Positions 21,577-31,760 of a stretch of 64,000 nt of DNA are shown one piece after another. The notes under the pieces were generated by a model. That model was not told the origin of the DNA. It saw only the letters and a list, made by a program, of their open reading frames with translations, and ran no database searches. A program made the position numbers and the translations under genes. Origin of the DNA: Laguncularia racemosa (Eukaryota; Streptophyta; Magnoliopsida; Myrtales; Combretaceae); the NCBI GenBank assembly GCA_037954665.1, contig JBBMOL010000023.1:3844001-3908000 (forward strand), written 5' to 3'. The number at the start of each line of letters is the position of its first letter. Position 1 is the first letter of the stretch.

Positions 21577-22884
21577 CGTAATTAAACCTTTGCCTTGCGA
21601 TTTCGAAAAAATTAATTTTCTCCCTTTTCAATTCAATTTTAATTTAAATTGGTTTTGATAAATTTTTATCAAATTTATGATACATTTATTTGTATCAATT
21701 TTTCTGGAGAAAATTAATTTTTTAAATTAGAGTTTTATGGTGCAAATTAATTTTTTATTAATTTTGTACTTAATTTTACTCAATTTTCAAGTATAATAAT
21801 TGAGTAATAATGTTGGATTTTATTTGCCAACATCAAGTATTATCCTTTTTTTTAAATAAAAATTTATGACATGTTAAATTGGAAATAAAGTAAATTATTT
21901 AGTATTTTTCTTAAATAATTTTTTCTTGAAATTTAACATGTCAATTTTATTTAACATTTTCACTTACAGTTTTGTGAAAAACTTTTGTGGAATTTTATTT
22001 TTTATTAAATTCCGTATTTATTTTAAATAATTTGTGTATATATAAATTTATGGTTTATATACACTAGCTTGTTAATTATTTAAAATACCGTTAATGAAAT
22101 TGCATTAGGATTTTACAATTTTAGTATTTGTTCAAGGTGCTTAAATTGGTATGTGATTGTATGTATGTTTCGAATTTATTATGCATGCAATATATTGTTC
22201 ATGTTTAAGTACATTTAGAGTTATTGCATGATGTTTAGCAATAGCAATTGTCTTGTGATTAAATAATTCTAATAAATTTTGGCGTAGCCACAACAGCCTT
22301 ATTTAGATTGGATTATTTATTAGAAATCACATTTAGTATTATAGACATTAAATAACTTCATAAAACATTAAGTTAAAAGTCTAAATTGAGTCAGATTAAT
22401 TTTGTCTAAGGAGACATTATCGTGGGACAAATGTGACCCCTCCACGTCTTTCCTGGGAATTCGTTCGAATTCTGTCTAAGGAGGCTGGATTTTAAGTGGG
22501 ACCTTTTGTTTAACCTATGTGTCTTTCCTGGAAATTTATTTGATCTCAAGTGATAAAAATAATTTTGTTTGACTGAGGTTTAGCCAAAGCAGCCTCTATT
22601 GAACGAAGTTATTTATACGGTATCACATAAGAAATGTTTAGACTTTACATTTATTTTGTTTGATGATCCATAAAGAATTGAGGTATAGCCACAGCAGCCT
22701 TATTAAGGACGGATCTCATAAAGTGATTATGAAGTAAAAGAAATATAATGTCTATTATAAGGAATGAATCTTATTGAATTAAAAATTTAGCCTACAGGCA
22801 ATTTTTATGTCGCTAGATTCATTATTGCATGATTTGCATTGGTAAATTATGATTTATGTTATAGTCTCAAATTAAGAATTAAGC
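21577..22884 (+). promoter_or_regulatory. copia-2 long leader with repeated modules
   Basis: About 1.3 kb of AT-rich untranslated leader precedes gag. Two repeat types stand out. One is a module resembling GTAGCCACAACAGCCTTATT at about 22281, 22576 and 22681. The other is a 70-75-bp unit starting TGTCTAAGGAG and containing GGGAC and GTCTTTCCTGG, at 22403-22472 and 22473-22545. In related elements this area carries RNA dimerisation and packaging signals; whether these repeats do so is not known. Confidence 0.7.
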
Positions 22885-25137
22885 ATGTTTGTGTTTGCAG
22901 CTATGCAACCTTTGACTGATACTAAAGTAGAAATCCCTATTTTAACAAGTGAAAACTTTAAGACTTGGAGAGATAATATACTTCTTCATTTGGGGTGTTT
23001 GGACATTGACTATGCCACTATTAAGGATGAGCCACTTCTGAGTGAAGAAAGCACTCAAGCTGAGTTTGATCTTCATGAGAAATGGGAACGGTCTAACCGA
23101 CTTAGTATCATGTTCATTAAGAGCAAACTCACTGCGGATGTCCGTGGCTCAGTGGATCAATATAAAAATGTCAAAGAGTTGCTAGATGCCCTTGAAAGGC
23201 AATTTAAGACTTCTAAGAAGTCTCTAGCTAGCACCCTGATTATGAAGTTCACATCTGCTAAGTTGACTTCTGTGAAAGGCGTTAGAGAACACATCAACAA
23301 AATGCGTGATTTAGCAAATCGCTTGAAGGCTCTAGAGATTGAGATGTCGGATGCTTTCCTAGTGCATTTTATTCCGACGACCCTTCCATCACAGTATGGA
23401 CCTTTTAAGATCTCTTACAACACACATAAGGACAAATGGACAATAGATGATCTATTGACCATGTGTGAAGAAGAGGAGGCCCGATTAACTCTGGAGATGG
23501 GAGAAAATGCAATGATGGTTACTCAAGGAAGGAAAACCGGCAAAGTCAAAGGAAAAGGGAAGGGTAAAATCCAACCCAATGCTGACATCAAGAAAGAGTC
23601 CAAGTGTTTTTTCTGTAAAAAGAAGGGACACATAAAGAAAGACTGTGTCAAGCATAAAAATTGGCTTGAAAAGAAAGGTAACTTAGTCTCATATGTTTGT
23701 TTTGAGTCTAACATGGTTGATGTGAATTGTAACACATGGTGGATTGATTCTGGATCTACAATCCATATTTCTAATTCCATGCAGGGTTTACAAAACCTGC
23801 GGAAACCAGTAGGAGCTGAGCGATTTATCTATTCTGGAAACAAGATAGAATCGCATGTGGAAGCTATTGGGACATGCATATTAGTACTTAAGAGTGGCTT
23901 TAATTTAATTCTTGAAAAGACCTTCTATGTTCCTAGTTTTTCTAGGAATTTGATTTCAGTTTCAAAACTTGTACCTTTGGAATTCACTTTTAACTTTTCA
24001 AACAATGGTTTTGATTTATTTTATAAATCCAATCATATTGGTGATGGTTCTTCATTGGATGGTCTTTATTTATTAAATTTACATAATAATGCCACTCATG
24101 ATGTTATGCATGTACAAGCTGGTACTAAACGATGTGTTATGAATGAGGATTCTTTTACCTTATGGCACCGTAGACTAGGTCCTATCTCTATAGAGAGAGT
24201 TAAAAGATTGGTGAATGATGGTATACTTAGTCATTTAGATTTCACTGATTTTGGTACTTGTATAGACTGCATAAAGGGAAAGCAGACTAACAAGTCAAAG
24301 AAAGGTGCCAAAAGGAGTTCGGCCATATTAGAAATTATCCATTCTGATATTTGTTGTCCAGATATGGATAATCAAGGTCAGAAATACTTTATCACATTTA
24401 TAGACGATTACTCACGATACATGTATCTCTACATGCTTCATCATAAAAGTGAAGCGTTGGAAGCCTTTAAGGTTTTCAAAGCTGAAGTAGAGAAACAATG
24501 CGGTAAGCAAATCAAGATTGTGAGAACCGATAGAGGTGGTGAGTATTATGGTAGATACACTGAAGATGGACAAGCATCAGGTCCATTTGCTAAGTTTCTT
24601 CAAGATAACGGTATAGTTGCCCAATACACCATGCCAGGTTCACCTGATCAGAATGGTGTTGCGGAAAGAAGAAACCGAACATTAATGGAAATGGTGCGAA
24701 GTATGTTTAGTAGCTCTAAACTGCCTAAATCCTTATGGATTGAAGCATTAAAGACGTCTGCGTATATATTAAACAGAGTTCCAACCAAGGCTGTTTCTAA
24801 AACACCATTTGAGTTGTTCAAAGGTTGGAAACCAAGTTTGCGTCATATGCGTGTATGGGGATGCCCGTCTGAAGTTAGAGTTTACAACCCACAAGAAAAG
24901 AAACTGGATCCTCGGACTATAAGTGGGTATTTCATTGGATATGCCGAAAAGTCCAAAGGATACAGATTTTATTGTCCATCTCACACTACTAGGATTGTGG
25001 AATCAAGAAATGCAAAATTTCTTGAAAATGACTCAATAAGTGGGAGTGATCTATCTCAAGACATAGTTCATGAGCAAGATCTACCTTCCACATCAGGTGA
25101 GAGATTGGTTGTTGTTCACAACACTCCTCGAGTTTAA
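22885..25137 (+). CDS. copia-2 gag-protease-integrase polyprotein part (ends at premature stop)
   Basis: This is the first 750 residues of the gag-pol frame. Gag (UBN2-type) comes first, starting M-F-V-F-A-A-M-Q-P-L, with a second ATG six codons on that may be the true start. A CX2CX4HX4C zinc knuckle lies at residues 241-254. The protease site W-W-I-D-S-G-S has its aspartate at 288. The integrase has a zinc-binding region (H428, then C459 and C462) and the catalytic triad D488, D549, E594. The second zinc histidine is replaced by proline (residue 433, codon 24181-24183). The frame ends at a TAA (25135-25137); the same frame resumes after it. The protein would package RNA, process itself and insert the cDNA. 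Confidence 0.9.
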   Translation: MFVFAAMQPLTDTKVEIPILTSENFKTWRDNILLHLGCLDIDYATIKDEPLLSEESTQAEFDLHEKWERSNRLSIMFIKSKLTADVRGSVDQYKNVKELLDALERQFKTSKKSLASTLIMKFTSAKLTSVKGVREHINKMRDLANRLKALEIEMSDAFLVHFIPTTLPSQYGPFKISYNTHKDKWTIDDLLTMCEEEEARLTLEMGENAMMVTQGRKTGKVKGKGKGKIQPNADIKKESKCFFCKKKGHIKKDCVKHKNWLEKKGNLVSYVCFESNMVDVNCNTWWIDSGSTIHISNSMQGLQNLRKPVGAERFIYSGNKIESHVEAIGTCILVLKSGFNLILEKTFYVPSFSRNLISVSKLVPLEFTFNFSNNGFDLFYKSNHIGDGSSLDGLYLLNLHNNATHDVMHVQAGTKRCVMNEDSFTLWHRRLGPISIERVKRLVNDGILSHLDFTDFGTCIDCIKGKQTNKSKKGAKRSSAILEIIHSDICCPDMDNQGQKYFITFIDDYSRYMYLYMLHHKSEALEAFKVFKAEVEKQCGKQIKIVRTDRGGEYYGRYTEDGQASGPFAKFLQDNGIVAQYTMPGSPDQNGVAERRNRTLMEMVRSMFSSSKLPKSLWIEALKTSAYILNRVPTKAVSKTPFELFKGWKPSLRHMRVWGCPSEVRVYNPQEKKLDPRTISGYFIGYAEKSKGYRFYCPSHTTRIVESRNAKFLENDSISGSDLSQDIVHEQDLPSTSGERLVVVHNTPRV
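25135..25137 (+). other. Single premature stop (TAA) in copia-2 gag-pol
   Basis: The frame 22885-26919 is one continuous frame of 1,345 codons interrupted only here. The stop lies in the variable linker between integrase and reverse transcriptase, followed by coding-like sequence (I-G-V-E-Q-P-I-N-E-N) in the same frame. A single base change from CAA or GAA would explain it. A programmed stop is not typical for copia elements. Confidence 0.85.
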
Positions 25138-26919
25138 ATAGGAGTTGAACAACCAATCAATGAAAATCCACAGATTGCTGAGGAAATCATAGTAGATCAA
25201 AATCAAGAAATGATTGAGCAACATGATCCACAAGAAAATGTTGTCCCAATTTTAAGGAGATCTACTAGAGAAAGGAGATCAGCAATCCCTAGTGATTATA
25301 TTGTGTATTTACAAGAATCTGAGTACAATATTGGAGCTGAAAATGATCCTGAGTCTTTCAAGGAAGCTATGAATTGTGATGAGTCAAATTTATGGTATAA
25401 TGCTATGTTAGATGAGATGAATTCTATGAAGAGTAATGAAGTCTGGGATCTTGTCCCGTTGCCCGACGGTGTAAAAGCCATAGGTAATAAATGGGTCTTT
25501 AAAACTAAAAGAGACTCATTGGGCAACATTGAAAGACATAAGGCTAGACTTGTTGCTAAAGGGTTCACTCAGTGTGAAGGAATTGATTACACAGAGACCT
25601 TCAGTCCTGTATCCAGGAAAGACTCCTTACGCATAATATTAGCATTAGTAGCTCAATTTGATCTTGAGTTACAACAAATGGATGTGAAAACAGCTTTCCT
25701 AAATGGTAATCTAGAGGAAGAGGTTTATATGAAACAACCTGAAGGATTTTCCTCTAGTAATGGTGATCACTTGGTTTGCAAGCTAAAGAAATCCATTTAT
25801 GGATTAAAACAAGCCTCCCGTCAATGGTATTTAAAATTTCATGATGTTATCTCTTCATTTGGTTTCGTTGAGAATATCATGGATCAATGTATATACCAAA
25901 AGGTTAGTGGGAGTAAGATTTGTTTTCTTATCCTATATGTGGATGATATCCTACTTGCATCAAATGATAAGGGTATGTTACATGGGGTGAAACAATTTCT
26001 TTCTAAAAATTTTGATATGAAGGATATGGGTGATGCATCTCATGTCATTGGGATTAAGATTCATAGAGATAGACATAGAGGAATCTTAGGTCTATCTCAA
26101 GAAACATATATTAACAAAATTTTAGAAAGATTTCGGATGAAAAATTGTTCACCCAGCGTTGCTCCTATCGTGAAGGGTGATAAGCTCCATTTGGACCAAT
26201 GCCCTAAAAACGAGTTTGAAAAAGAGCAAATGAAGAACATTCCTTATGCTTCAGTTGTTGGAAGCTTAATGTATGCTCAGGTCTGTACTAGACCTGACAT
26301 TGCATTTGCTGTTGGAATGTTAGGAAGATATCAGTCAAATCCGGGACTTGACCACTGGAAAGTTGCAAAGAAAGTCTTGAGATATCTTCAAGGGACAAAA
26401 GATTACATGCTTATGTACAAACGGTCAAATGATTTAGAAGTAATTGGCTACTCTGATTCAGACTTCGCCGGATGCGTTGATTCTCGAAAATCAACATCAG
26501 GTTACATTTTCATGTTAGCCGGTGGAGCCATTTCATGGAGAAGTGCCAAGCAGACTTTAACTGCTACTTCTACTATGGAAGCTGAGTTCGTTTCGTGTTT
26601 TGAGGCTACCTCACAAGGTGTATGGTTGAAGAGTTTCATCGAAGGGCTTAGACTTGTGGATTCTATATCTAAGCCGCTGAGGATGTATTGTGACAATTCA
26701 GCTGCAGTCTTTATGGCTAAAAATAATAAGAGTGGAAGTCGAAGCAAACATATCGACATAAAGTATTTGGCCATAAGGGAACGTGTTAAAGATAACAAAG
26801 TGGTCATTCAGTATATTAACACAGAGCTGATGTTAGCCGATCCTTTGACTAAAGGCATGCCACCACAAAGATTTAAGGATCATGTTGTCAATATGGGACT
26901 TGGTTCCATTATGTGTTAG
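25138..26919 (+). CDS. copia-2 reverse transcriptase and RNase H part of gag-pol
   Basis: In the same frame as gag, the first ATG after the stop is at 25210, giving 569 residues. The copia RT starts with W-x-x-A-M-x-D-E-M-x-S and N-K-W-V-F-K-T-K, then K-A-R-L-V-A-K-G-F-T-Q and D-V-K-T-A-F-L-N-G. The active site Y-V-D-D is at 25936-25947, intact. RNase H follows with G-Y-S-D-S-D-F-A-G, T-S-G-Y-I-F, T-x-x-S-T-M-E-A-E-F, C-D-N-S-A-A and K-H-I-D-I-K-Y. It ends L-A-D-P-L-T-K-G at the usual place. No frameshift is seen. Without readthrough of the stop at 25135 it has no obvious way to be translated from the element's own mRNA. Confidence 0.9.
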   Translation: MGVEQPINENPQIAEEIIVDQNQEMIEQHDPQENVVPILRRSTRERRSAIPSDYIVYLQESEYNIGAENDPESFKEAMNCDESNLWYNAMLDEMNSMKSNEVWDLVPLPDGVKAIGNKWVFKTKRDSLGNIERHKARLVAKGFTQCEGIDYTETFSPVSRKDSLRIILALVAQFDLELQQMDVKTAFLNGNLEEEVYMKQPEGFSSSNGDHLVCKLKKSIYGLKQASRQWYLKFHDVISSFGFVENIMDQCIYQKVSGSKICFLILYVDDILLASNDKGMLHGVKQFLSKNFDMKDMGDASHVIGIKIHRDRHRGILGLSQETYINKILERFRMKNCSPSVAPIVKGDKLHLDQCPKNEFEKEQMKNIPYASVVGSLMYAQVCTRPDIAFAVGMLGRYQSNPGLDHWKVAKKVLRYLQGTKDYMLMYKRSNDLEVIGYSDSDFAGCVDSRKSTSGYIFMLAGGAISWRSAKQTLTATSTMEAEFVSCFEATSQGVWLKSFIEGLRLVDSISKPLRMYCDNSAAVFMAKNNKSGSRSKHIDIKYLAIRERVKDNKVVIQYINTELMLADPLTKGMPPQRFKDHVVNMGLGSIMC

Positions 26920-27176
26920 TGAAACTCTATAGAGTAGATATTTCTCATATTTGTTGTGCACATTTTGTTTATTTGGAGAAATATCAATAAAGTTTGGACC
27001 TAGAATAAACGTTAGGTTTATTCATTAAGCTATTGGGAAAGAGGTTTGAAAACTTGACACATTGTAATAAATGGAAGATACTACTCGAGTAATAAAGGGA
27101 AAATATCCCCATGATTCGTGTATTGAGTTTTCTTAAAGTCTAAGGATTTGTGGTATTAAAGTAAAGTATACAGACC

Positions 27177-27187
27177 AAGTGGGAGAA
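27177..27187 (+). other. copia-2 polypurine tract
   Basis: AAGTGGGAGAA ends directly at the first base of the 3' LTR and is the expected primer site for second-strand synthesis. The 257 bp between the gag-pol stop and this tract are non-coding, with AATAAA-like signals near 26988 and 27092. Confidence 0.85.
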
Positions 27188-27570
27188 TGTTGGAATAGTG
27201 GAAGTATGGTGGTCCTATTTTTAGGAACCACAAACCACAACTTCATCAACTACAACTCCCATGTTCCCACTAACCACTTAATCCTAATCAACCACATTAC
27301 CCACTAACCCATTAACCCATTAGCATGATTTTAGGAAACTTTGATGGAAAGTTTTTCTATAAATAGCTAATGGATTCAAGGTCTCAGAGCACAAAAATTC
27401 TATTAAAAACACATTACCATCTTGTGAGAAATTTTTTGAGTGCTCTGAAGATCTTGAAGGTTCCGGGGCTTGACGTTTTGTTCCTCTCCGGATTAAGCAA
27501 TGGCAAGAGGTTAGTGATTTTCCTAATTCCGCTGCATTTTATGTGTTTGTATTTAGTTACGGCTTTCATT
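27188..27570 (+). repeat. copia-2 3' LTR
   Basis: It is 383 bp long and 98.7% identical to the 5' LTR (five transitions, no indels). It is followed by the second copy of the target duplication, GGCCA, at 27571-27575. The open frame in each LTR (from the ATGGATTC near 27370) is an LTR shadow; it ends differently in the two copies because it runs into flanking sequence. Confidence 0.95.
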
Positions 27571-27575
27571 GGCCA

Positions 27576-28471
27576 TCCTCTTATAGTTTCGAGAAAGTCT
27601 TCCTTGCTATTAACACGTTATGTGATTGATGATAAGCAACAGTTTTTCCGTGCAAATTTTTTCAAAACTATCCATTATCACGAGTCTTTATACATAGCAT
27701 CTCACTCTCGATTTTTTTTTTTAAATAAATAGAATATCATTTATACTTACCAACTATTGAAATGATATACAGGTAAATTTTGTTTCCTTTAATAAATAGT
27801 TCAACGTCTTTGGCGGACCAACACATTCTCATTCAAATAATTAATGATAATAGATCAGATCTGATAGCTTTATTCGAAAAAAAAAATAAAAAAAAAGAAG
27901 AAGCAAAGTTTAGTTAGACAATAAGAAGAAAAATAAACTATAACTAGATATGGTTTTCTACAATATCTTATCAGCGTAGTGTGGTTGTAAAAGTTAAGAT
28001 TATTCTATGTTTTTGACTAGTCTGATCGATGTATCCTCATACCGTTTACCATTGAATTTTTGAAAAGTATCCATATAGAACATACCTGGTTATATAATAT
28101 TTTATACTTTATGTGAAATGAGATCATAAACGCAATGATACTTTATTTGATTGATTTAAGGTTGTGAAGTGCCTTGTGATTTGTTATTTGAAGATATGTT
28201 CTACTTCTAATTGACTTCCATCTCAAAATATTAGACACTGAATCAATAAAGCTATCGTGAGATGAAGCAGGGAATTAATGAATCTTGCTCCAAGATTAGG
28301 AAAATTTTCCACACCTTAGATAGATGGATGCTTTGCTTATTGGCCTTGACTGATGGGTATTGTTACTTTTACGTTACTCCACAAGTATATGTAGTTTTCT
28401 AAAAGCTCAAGAATGGTGGACTTTTCCACTTCCACCTTACATGGACTTGCACATGGATAGATCATGGTATA
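27576..28471. other. Former upstream region of UGT copy 2; non-coding
   Basis: Before the copia insertion this sequence directly joined the UGT copy 2 promoter. It is AT-rich with poly-T and poly-A runs (27712-27722 and 27880-27898). No conserved coding sequence or known cis-element could be assigned. Confidence 0.5.
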
Positions 28472-30295
28472 TATAACGTCTTGAAAGTTGGAATGCCACA
28501 ATTCGTCATGTGTCCTTATAAGGTAAAAACACGTTAAGATTCCTAAATATGCTAATCTTATATAATATATAAGACATGTTATCCACAATCAAGATAAATA
28601 TCTAACATTAAGAATAAATAGTTCAATTGAATTACATTTACAAACAATGCACTTCTTCAAGTTATCTAGATACACTCATATAAAATAATCTAAATGCCAA
28701 ACAATTTTCAATACTCTAATCCTCCATAATTAAACTGACTTCCACCAATGCTCAAGATCTCAAATGATAATCTTCACCTAATCATCCTAATAGTAAAAGT
28801 ACTCTATATCGTTTCCATTCTGCACATGTCCCTAGGTCCTCATCATATGTTGTGTAATCCTCTATACTTGTAGTTAAAAAAAAAAAATCTATGTGTAACC
28901 CATAAACACATGTGCATGATCAAGTATAACTTAAACCACATGCACCAATACAACAAGAAAGCTTTCACGCAGTAGGTTCTTATCTCATTTAATCCCCAAA
29001 CAATAAGATGATACCCATGATCTCGCTACACCATATATATATATTATGGTGTTGGGAGCCGTTACTAGAAGCCTCAATACCCATGAGTCCTTAAATCTAC
29101 TTAGATCATTTTAATGTGCGACTTTACTAGGGATAACATCACATAAAGATTGTTGGGATGCCTTTTAGGGATCTGCCACATGGGCTCCTAGGTCAAGCTA
29201 AGCATAAGCAACAACCAATTCTTAACCAAGTATCATTTAAGTGCATTTATATACTATGCTATCAAATATAAATCACAATTCGGATAGCCACGTACCTAAA
29301 AGAGCTATTTTAAACCCAATTGTTCTTTCCTAGCAATTACATTGAAATCTATCAAAGTATAGAATAATCAATCTTAATACTAGCGTAAAGTATCGCCTAA
29401 GTTACTCAATTTGATTATTTAGTAGTTATTAGATTGTTTCCCTTTGGTAGAGTTTCTAGAGTTGTACTAGTTGTTTAGGGTTAATGAAAATTTATAAATA
29501 AGAAAAGAGGTTGAATAACAAAGGTTTTCAGGGTATATGACCATGTATTAAGTCGTGTGCATGAGCATAGTAGGAAACATGGTCGTGTACCTTTTTGTAC
29601 ACTTTCATCATTTTACATGCCCAAGTATAAAGCTATATACTTGGCCATACATAGTTACATGGGTAGGTATACAGACATGTACCTAGTTATGAACTTTCTA
29701 ACTTGTTCTTTTCTTCTCTAAACAACATGGTCGGGTACACGAGTGTGTACCTGGCTGTGTATCTCACCGTTCCACCTTGAATTCTCTTTCCAATTCGCCA
29801 AATTCAATTTCTTCAACCTTAATTGTGATAGGACATTTCTAAATCTAAACTCATGATACTTTACAACATACAGATGTTAAATTACTTCAAATTGAACCAC
29901 TTACTTATAGAGATTTAATCTAAAAATTGAAATCTTGTTCTAACTCTTACTTGTCCAATTCATTCTATAGGGTAATTCCAAGAATCTAATCATCAATTAT
30001 ATTACTTATAAGTAAATAACGATCAAGAATCATTAATCGGTTTACTTACCGTATGTAACTTCGTTAGATTGTGGAGCATAGTAGTTGTCTTCTTCTCATA
30101 GGGTTTTCCTTACTTTGAGGGTGCTATAGTACACAAAATAAAAAAAGTCAAACTAATCAGTGTTTAACCCTTTTATACTTATCTCGTAAAATGAACAAAT
30201 TGCCTTGCCTTCTATCTTAAATCTTTATTATTTTTCTTTACCCTGACCTTATTTTATTTTATTTTATTTTTAATTTATATTCTTTGAGTTTTACA
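28472..30295 (-). repeat. Solo-like Ty3-gypsy LTR, diverged, related to the 35.8/57.6-kb LTRs
   Basis: It starts TATAACGTCTTGAAAG...GTCATGTGTCC, matching TATAACGCCTTGAAAC...CCACATGTCC of the LTR at 57570. It continues collinearly (CTAATCATCCTAATAG...GTACTCTATAT against CTAGTCATCGTAATAG...GTATTCTACGT; CCCATGAGTCC; ACTTTACTAGGGATAACATCACA) and ends TTTTACA like the other copies. In the middle (29540-29760) it has its own ACATGGTCGTGTACC-type repeats. No gypsy coding sequence adjoins it and no target duplication was recognised, so it is an old solo LTR or a truncated end. Confidence 0.6.
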
Positions 30296-30296
30296 A

Positions 30297-30388
30297 TCCA
30301 TCAATGAATACAGCTGCCATCTTCATCCTTGAAGTCTTACCTCTAGTGATAGATCGTCTGAATGCATGATCACTCAGTTCTTGCTATT
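30297..30388 (-). pseudogene. UGT C-terminal scrap (copy 3)
   Basis: Minus-strand translation of this short stretch gives about 29 residues ending at a TAA, including E-L-S-D-H-A, R-R-S-I-T-R-G-K-T-S-R-M and V-F-I. This matches the last part of the two UGT copies (A...A-x-R-K-S-x-D-E-G-G-S-S-R-M-E-L-D-S-F-I) in spacing and in stop position. Homology ends abruptly at about 30388, where the next open frame breaks. It would be the remains of a third member of the UGT cluster. The match is short, so chance similarity cannot be ruled out. Confidence 0.4.
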
Positions 30389-30403
30389 GCTAGGATGAAT
30401 AAG

Positions 30404-30842
30404 TGTTGAATGTGATTTGAATTCACACAAGACTCAGGGTTATAGAGATAGGTAAAGAAATAGATAAAAGATAAAACTAAAGTACATAAGTAGGGTAATA
30501 ATGAGCTTATAATCAATTGATGGGGACTATAGTCAACTTTCATGATGCTATAGTGAATTGGTGTATGTTTGAGTCAATTGAGCTAGGTGCATAGACTTGT
30601 GACGTTTCTTATTTTTTGTGCTTAATGTCTATGTCATTATATAATGTCTATTATATATATATATATGATCCAGGGAATCTTCATATTGTTGCTATTGCAC
30701 TGTAATCATGTATTCAATTTTGTTAGTGGTTTTTCACCTCCATGTTTAGGCTCTTTATGTTAAATCTATGCCTCAAACTTTTCTAATTTGTTATTTACAT
30801 GTTATTTGATTTGTACTCTAATATTTGAATCTAGTTCTAACA
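30404..30842 (+). repeat. Copia-type LTR (copia-3)
   Basis: The block TGTTGAATGTG...TCTAGTTCTAACA is followed directly by copia gag sequence, which places it as a 5' LTR. A diverged relative lies at 59978-60433, sharing GGGACTATAGTCAACT, the order of AT-rich blocks and the end TCTAGATCTAAC. A TA microsatellite lies inside at about 30651-30666. Confidence 0.5.
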
Positions 30843-30869
30843 AATTTGTGCCAACACAAATAAAAAGAT

Positions 30870-31760
30870 CAATAATTTTTGGAGTTTATGAGCTAGACAA
30901 TCAATAGATTGTGGTTAAGCACAACATTGAGAAGTTTGATGGTTGTATAGATTATGGATTGTGGCAAGTGAGAATGCAATCGGTGGTTAAACTTAAGGAA
31001 AGATAGCCAAGACCAAGACGAGTTATACATGACTAAGTTTCTTGTTAACTAGTTGGTGTTGGAGCAAAAATTGCATTTTCTTCGAATAGATGAAGAATAA
31101 TCAATAAGATAACATGTTTCAAAGTCATGTCTTTTTATTAATATTTTTAAATATATTGATATTATGGTTGAGATTAAAGACCCAAAAATGATCTTAATAT
31201 ACTTTTACCATCTTTGTTTTGGATTCGTGGAGACCATAATCTATAGTAAAAGTAACTTACAAAGAGAAGAGGGTAAGAGCAATCTATTAAGGAGGAAAAA
31301 TCAATTAGATCATGGGATAAAGTCCACAAGAAATAAAGTTGTAGGTGCTTTAATTGCTAGAAATCCATGAATATCCCATAGTAGTGGCAGTTTTAGTGGA
31401 AATTCTTCAAGGTCTAAAAGGTTAAGGGTATAACCTACTTTATTGTAGGCCGAAGGGCAAAGTAAGGGAAAGGTAAGATCAATGCTGGATGCCAGAAGAT
31501 GAAGATAAGGTAGATGTTGATATTGTAGTTGTCGAGTCCAAGGATAAAATGGTATTATTGGTGTCTGATAGTCATAGGATATCCTTGGTCTCAAGCTCTA
31601 AAAGTGCTTTTCACATGTTTTGCAAGACAAATTGGCTCTAGAGTTATGTGCTTGTTAAAAATCGGTTTGTATAGTTAGATGATGGGTATTCAAGTTTTAA
31701 TGGATGACAATGATTTTACTAAGCAAGAGCATTGGAGCTGTTGCAACTAAGAAAATTTGT
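30870..31760 (+). pseudogene. copia-3 gag-protease remains
   Basis: Around 30925-31010 translation gives E-K-F-D-G-C-I-D-Y-G-L-W-Q-V-R-M-Q-S-V, the N-terminal gag (UBN2) signature. Around 31490-31640 it gives E-D-K-V-D-V-D-I-V-V-V-E-S, then F-H-M-F-C-K-T-N-W-L, the area after a copia protease site in which D-S-G-C is degraded. Frames are broken throughout. Nothing of integrase, RT or RNase H follows nearby. Confidence 0.6.

Larger units (their letters stand above)
21177..27575 (+). mobile_element. Complete young Ty1-copia element (copia-2) with target duplication GGCCA
   Basis: The element occupies 21182-27570 (6,389 bp) with LTRs of 383 bp each, a tRNA-iMet PBS, a 1.3-kb leader, a gag-pol frame in one reading frame with a single stop codon, and a polypurine tract. 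The five bases GGCCA flank both ends (21177-21181 and 27571-27575). The LTRs differ at five positions, all transitions, so insertion is recent. Domain order protease, integrase, RT, RNase H is that of Ty1-copia. It lies head to head with the UGT, in its promoter. Confidence 0.95.

Noticed and set aside
21364..21585. 73-residue frame in the copia-2 5' LTR, with a 120-residue counterpart at 27370-27732
   Set aside because: They are the same LTR sequence; the longer one continues only by chance into flanking DNA. Not a gene.
28337..28588. 83-residue minus-strand frame
   Set aside because: It crosses the left border of the solo-like LTR at 28472, so it is a chance frame over two unrelated sequences.
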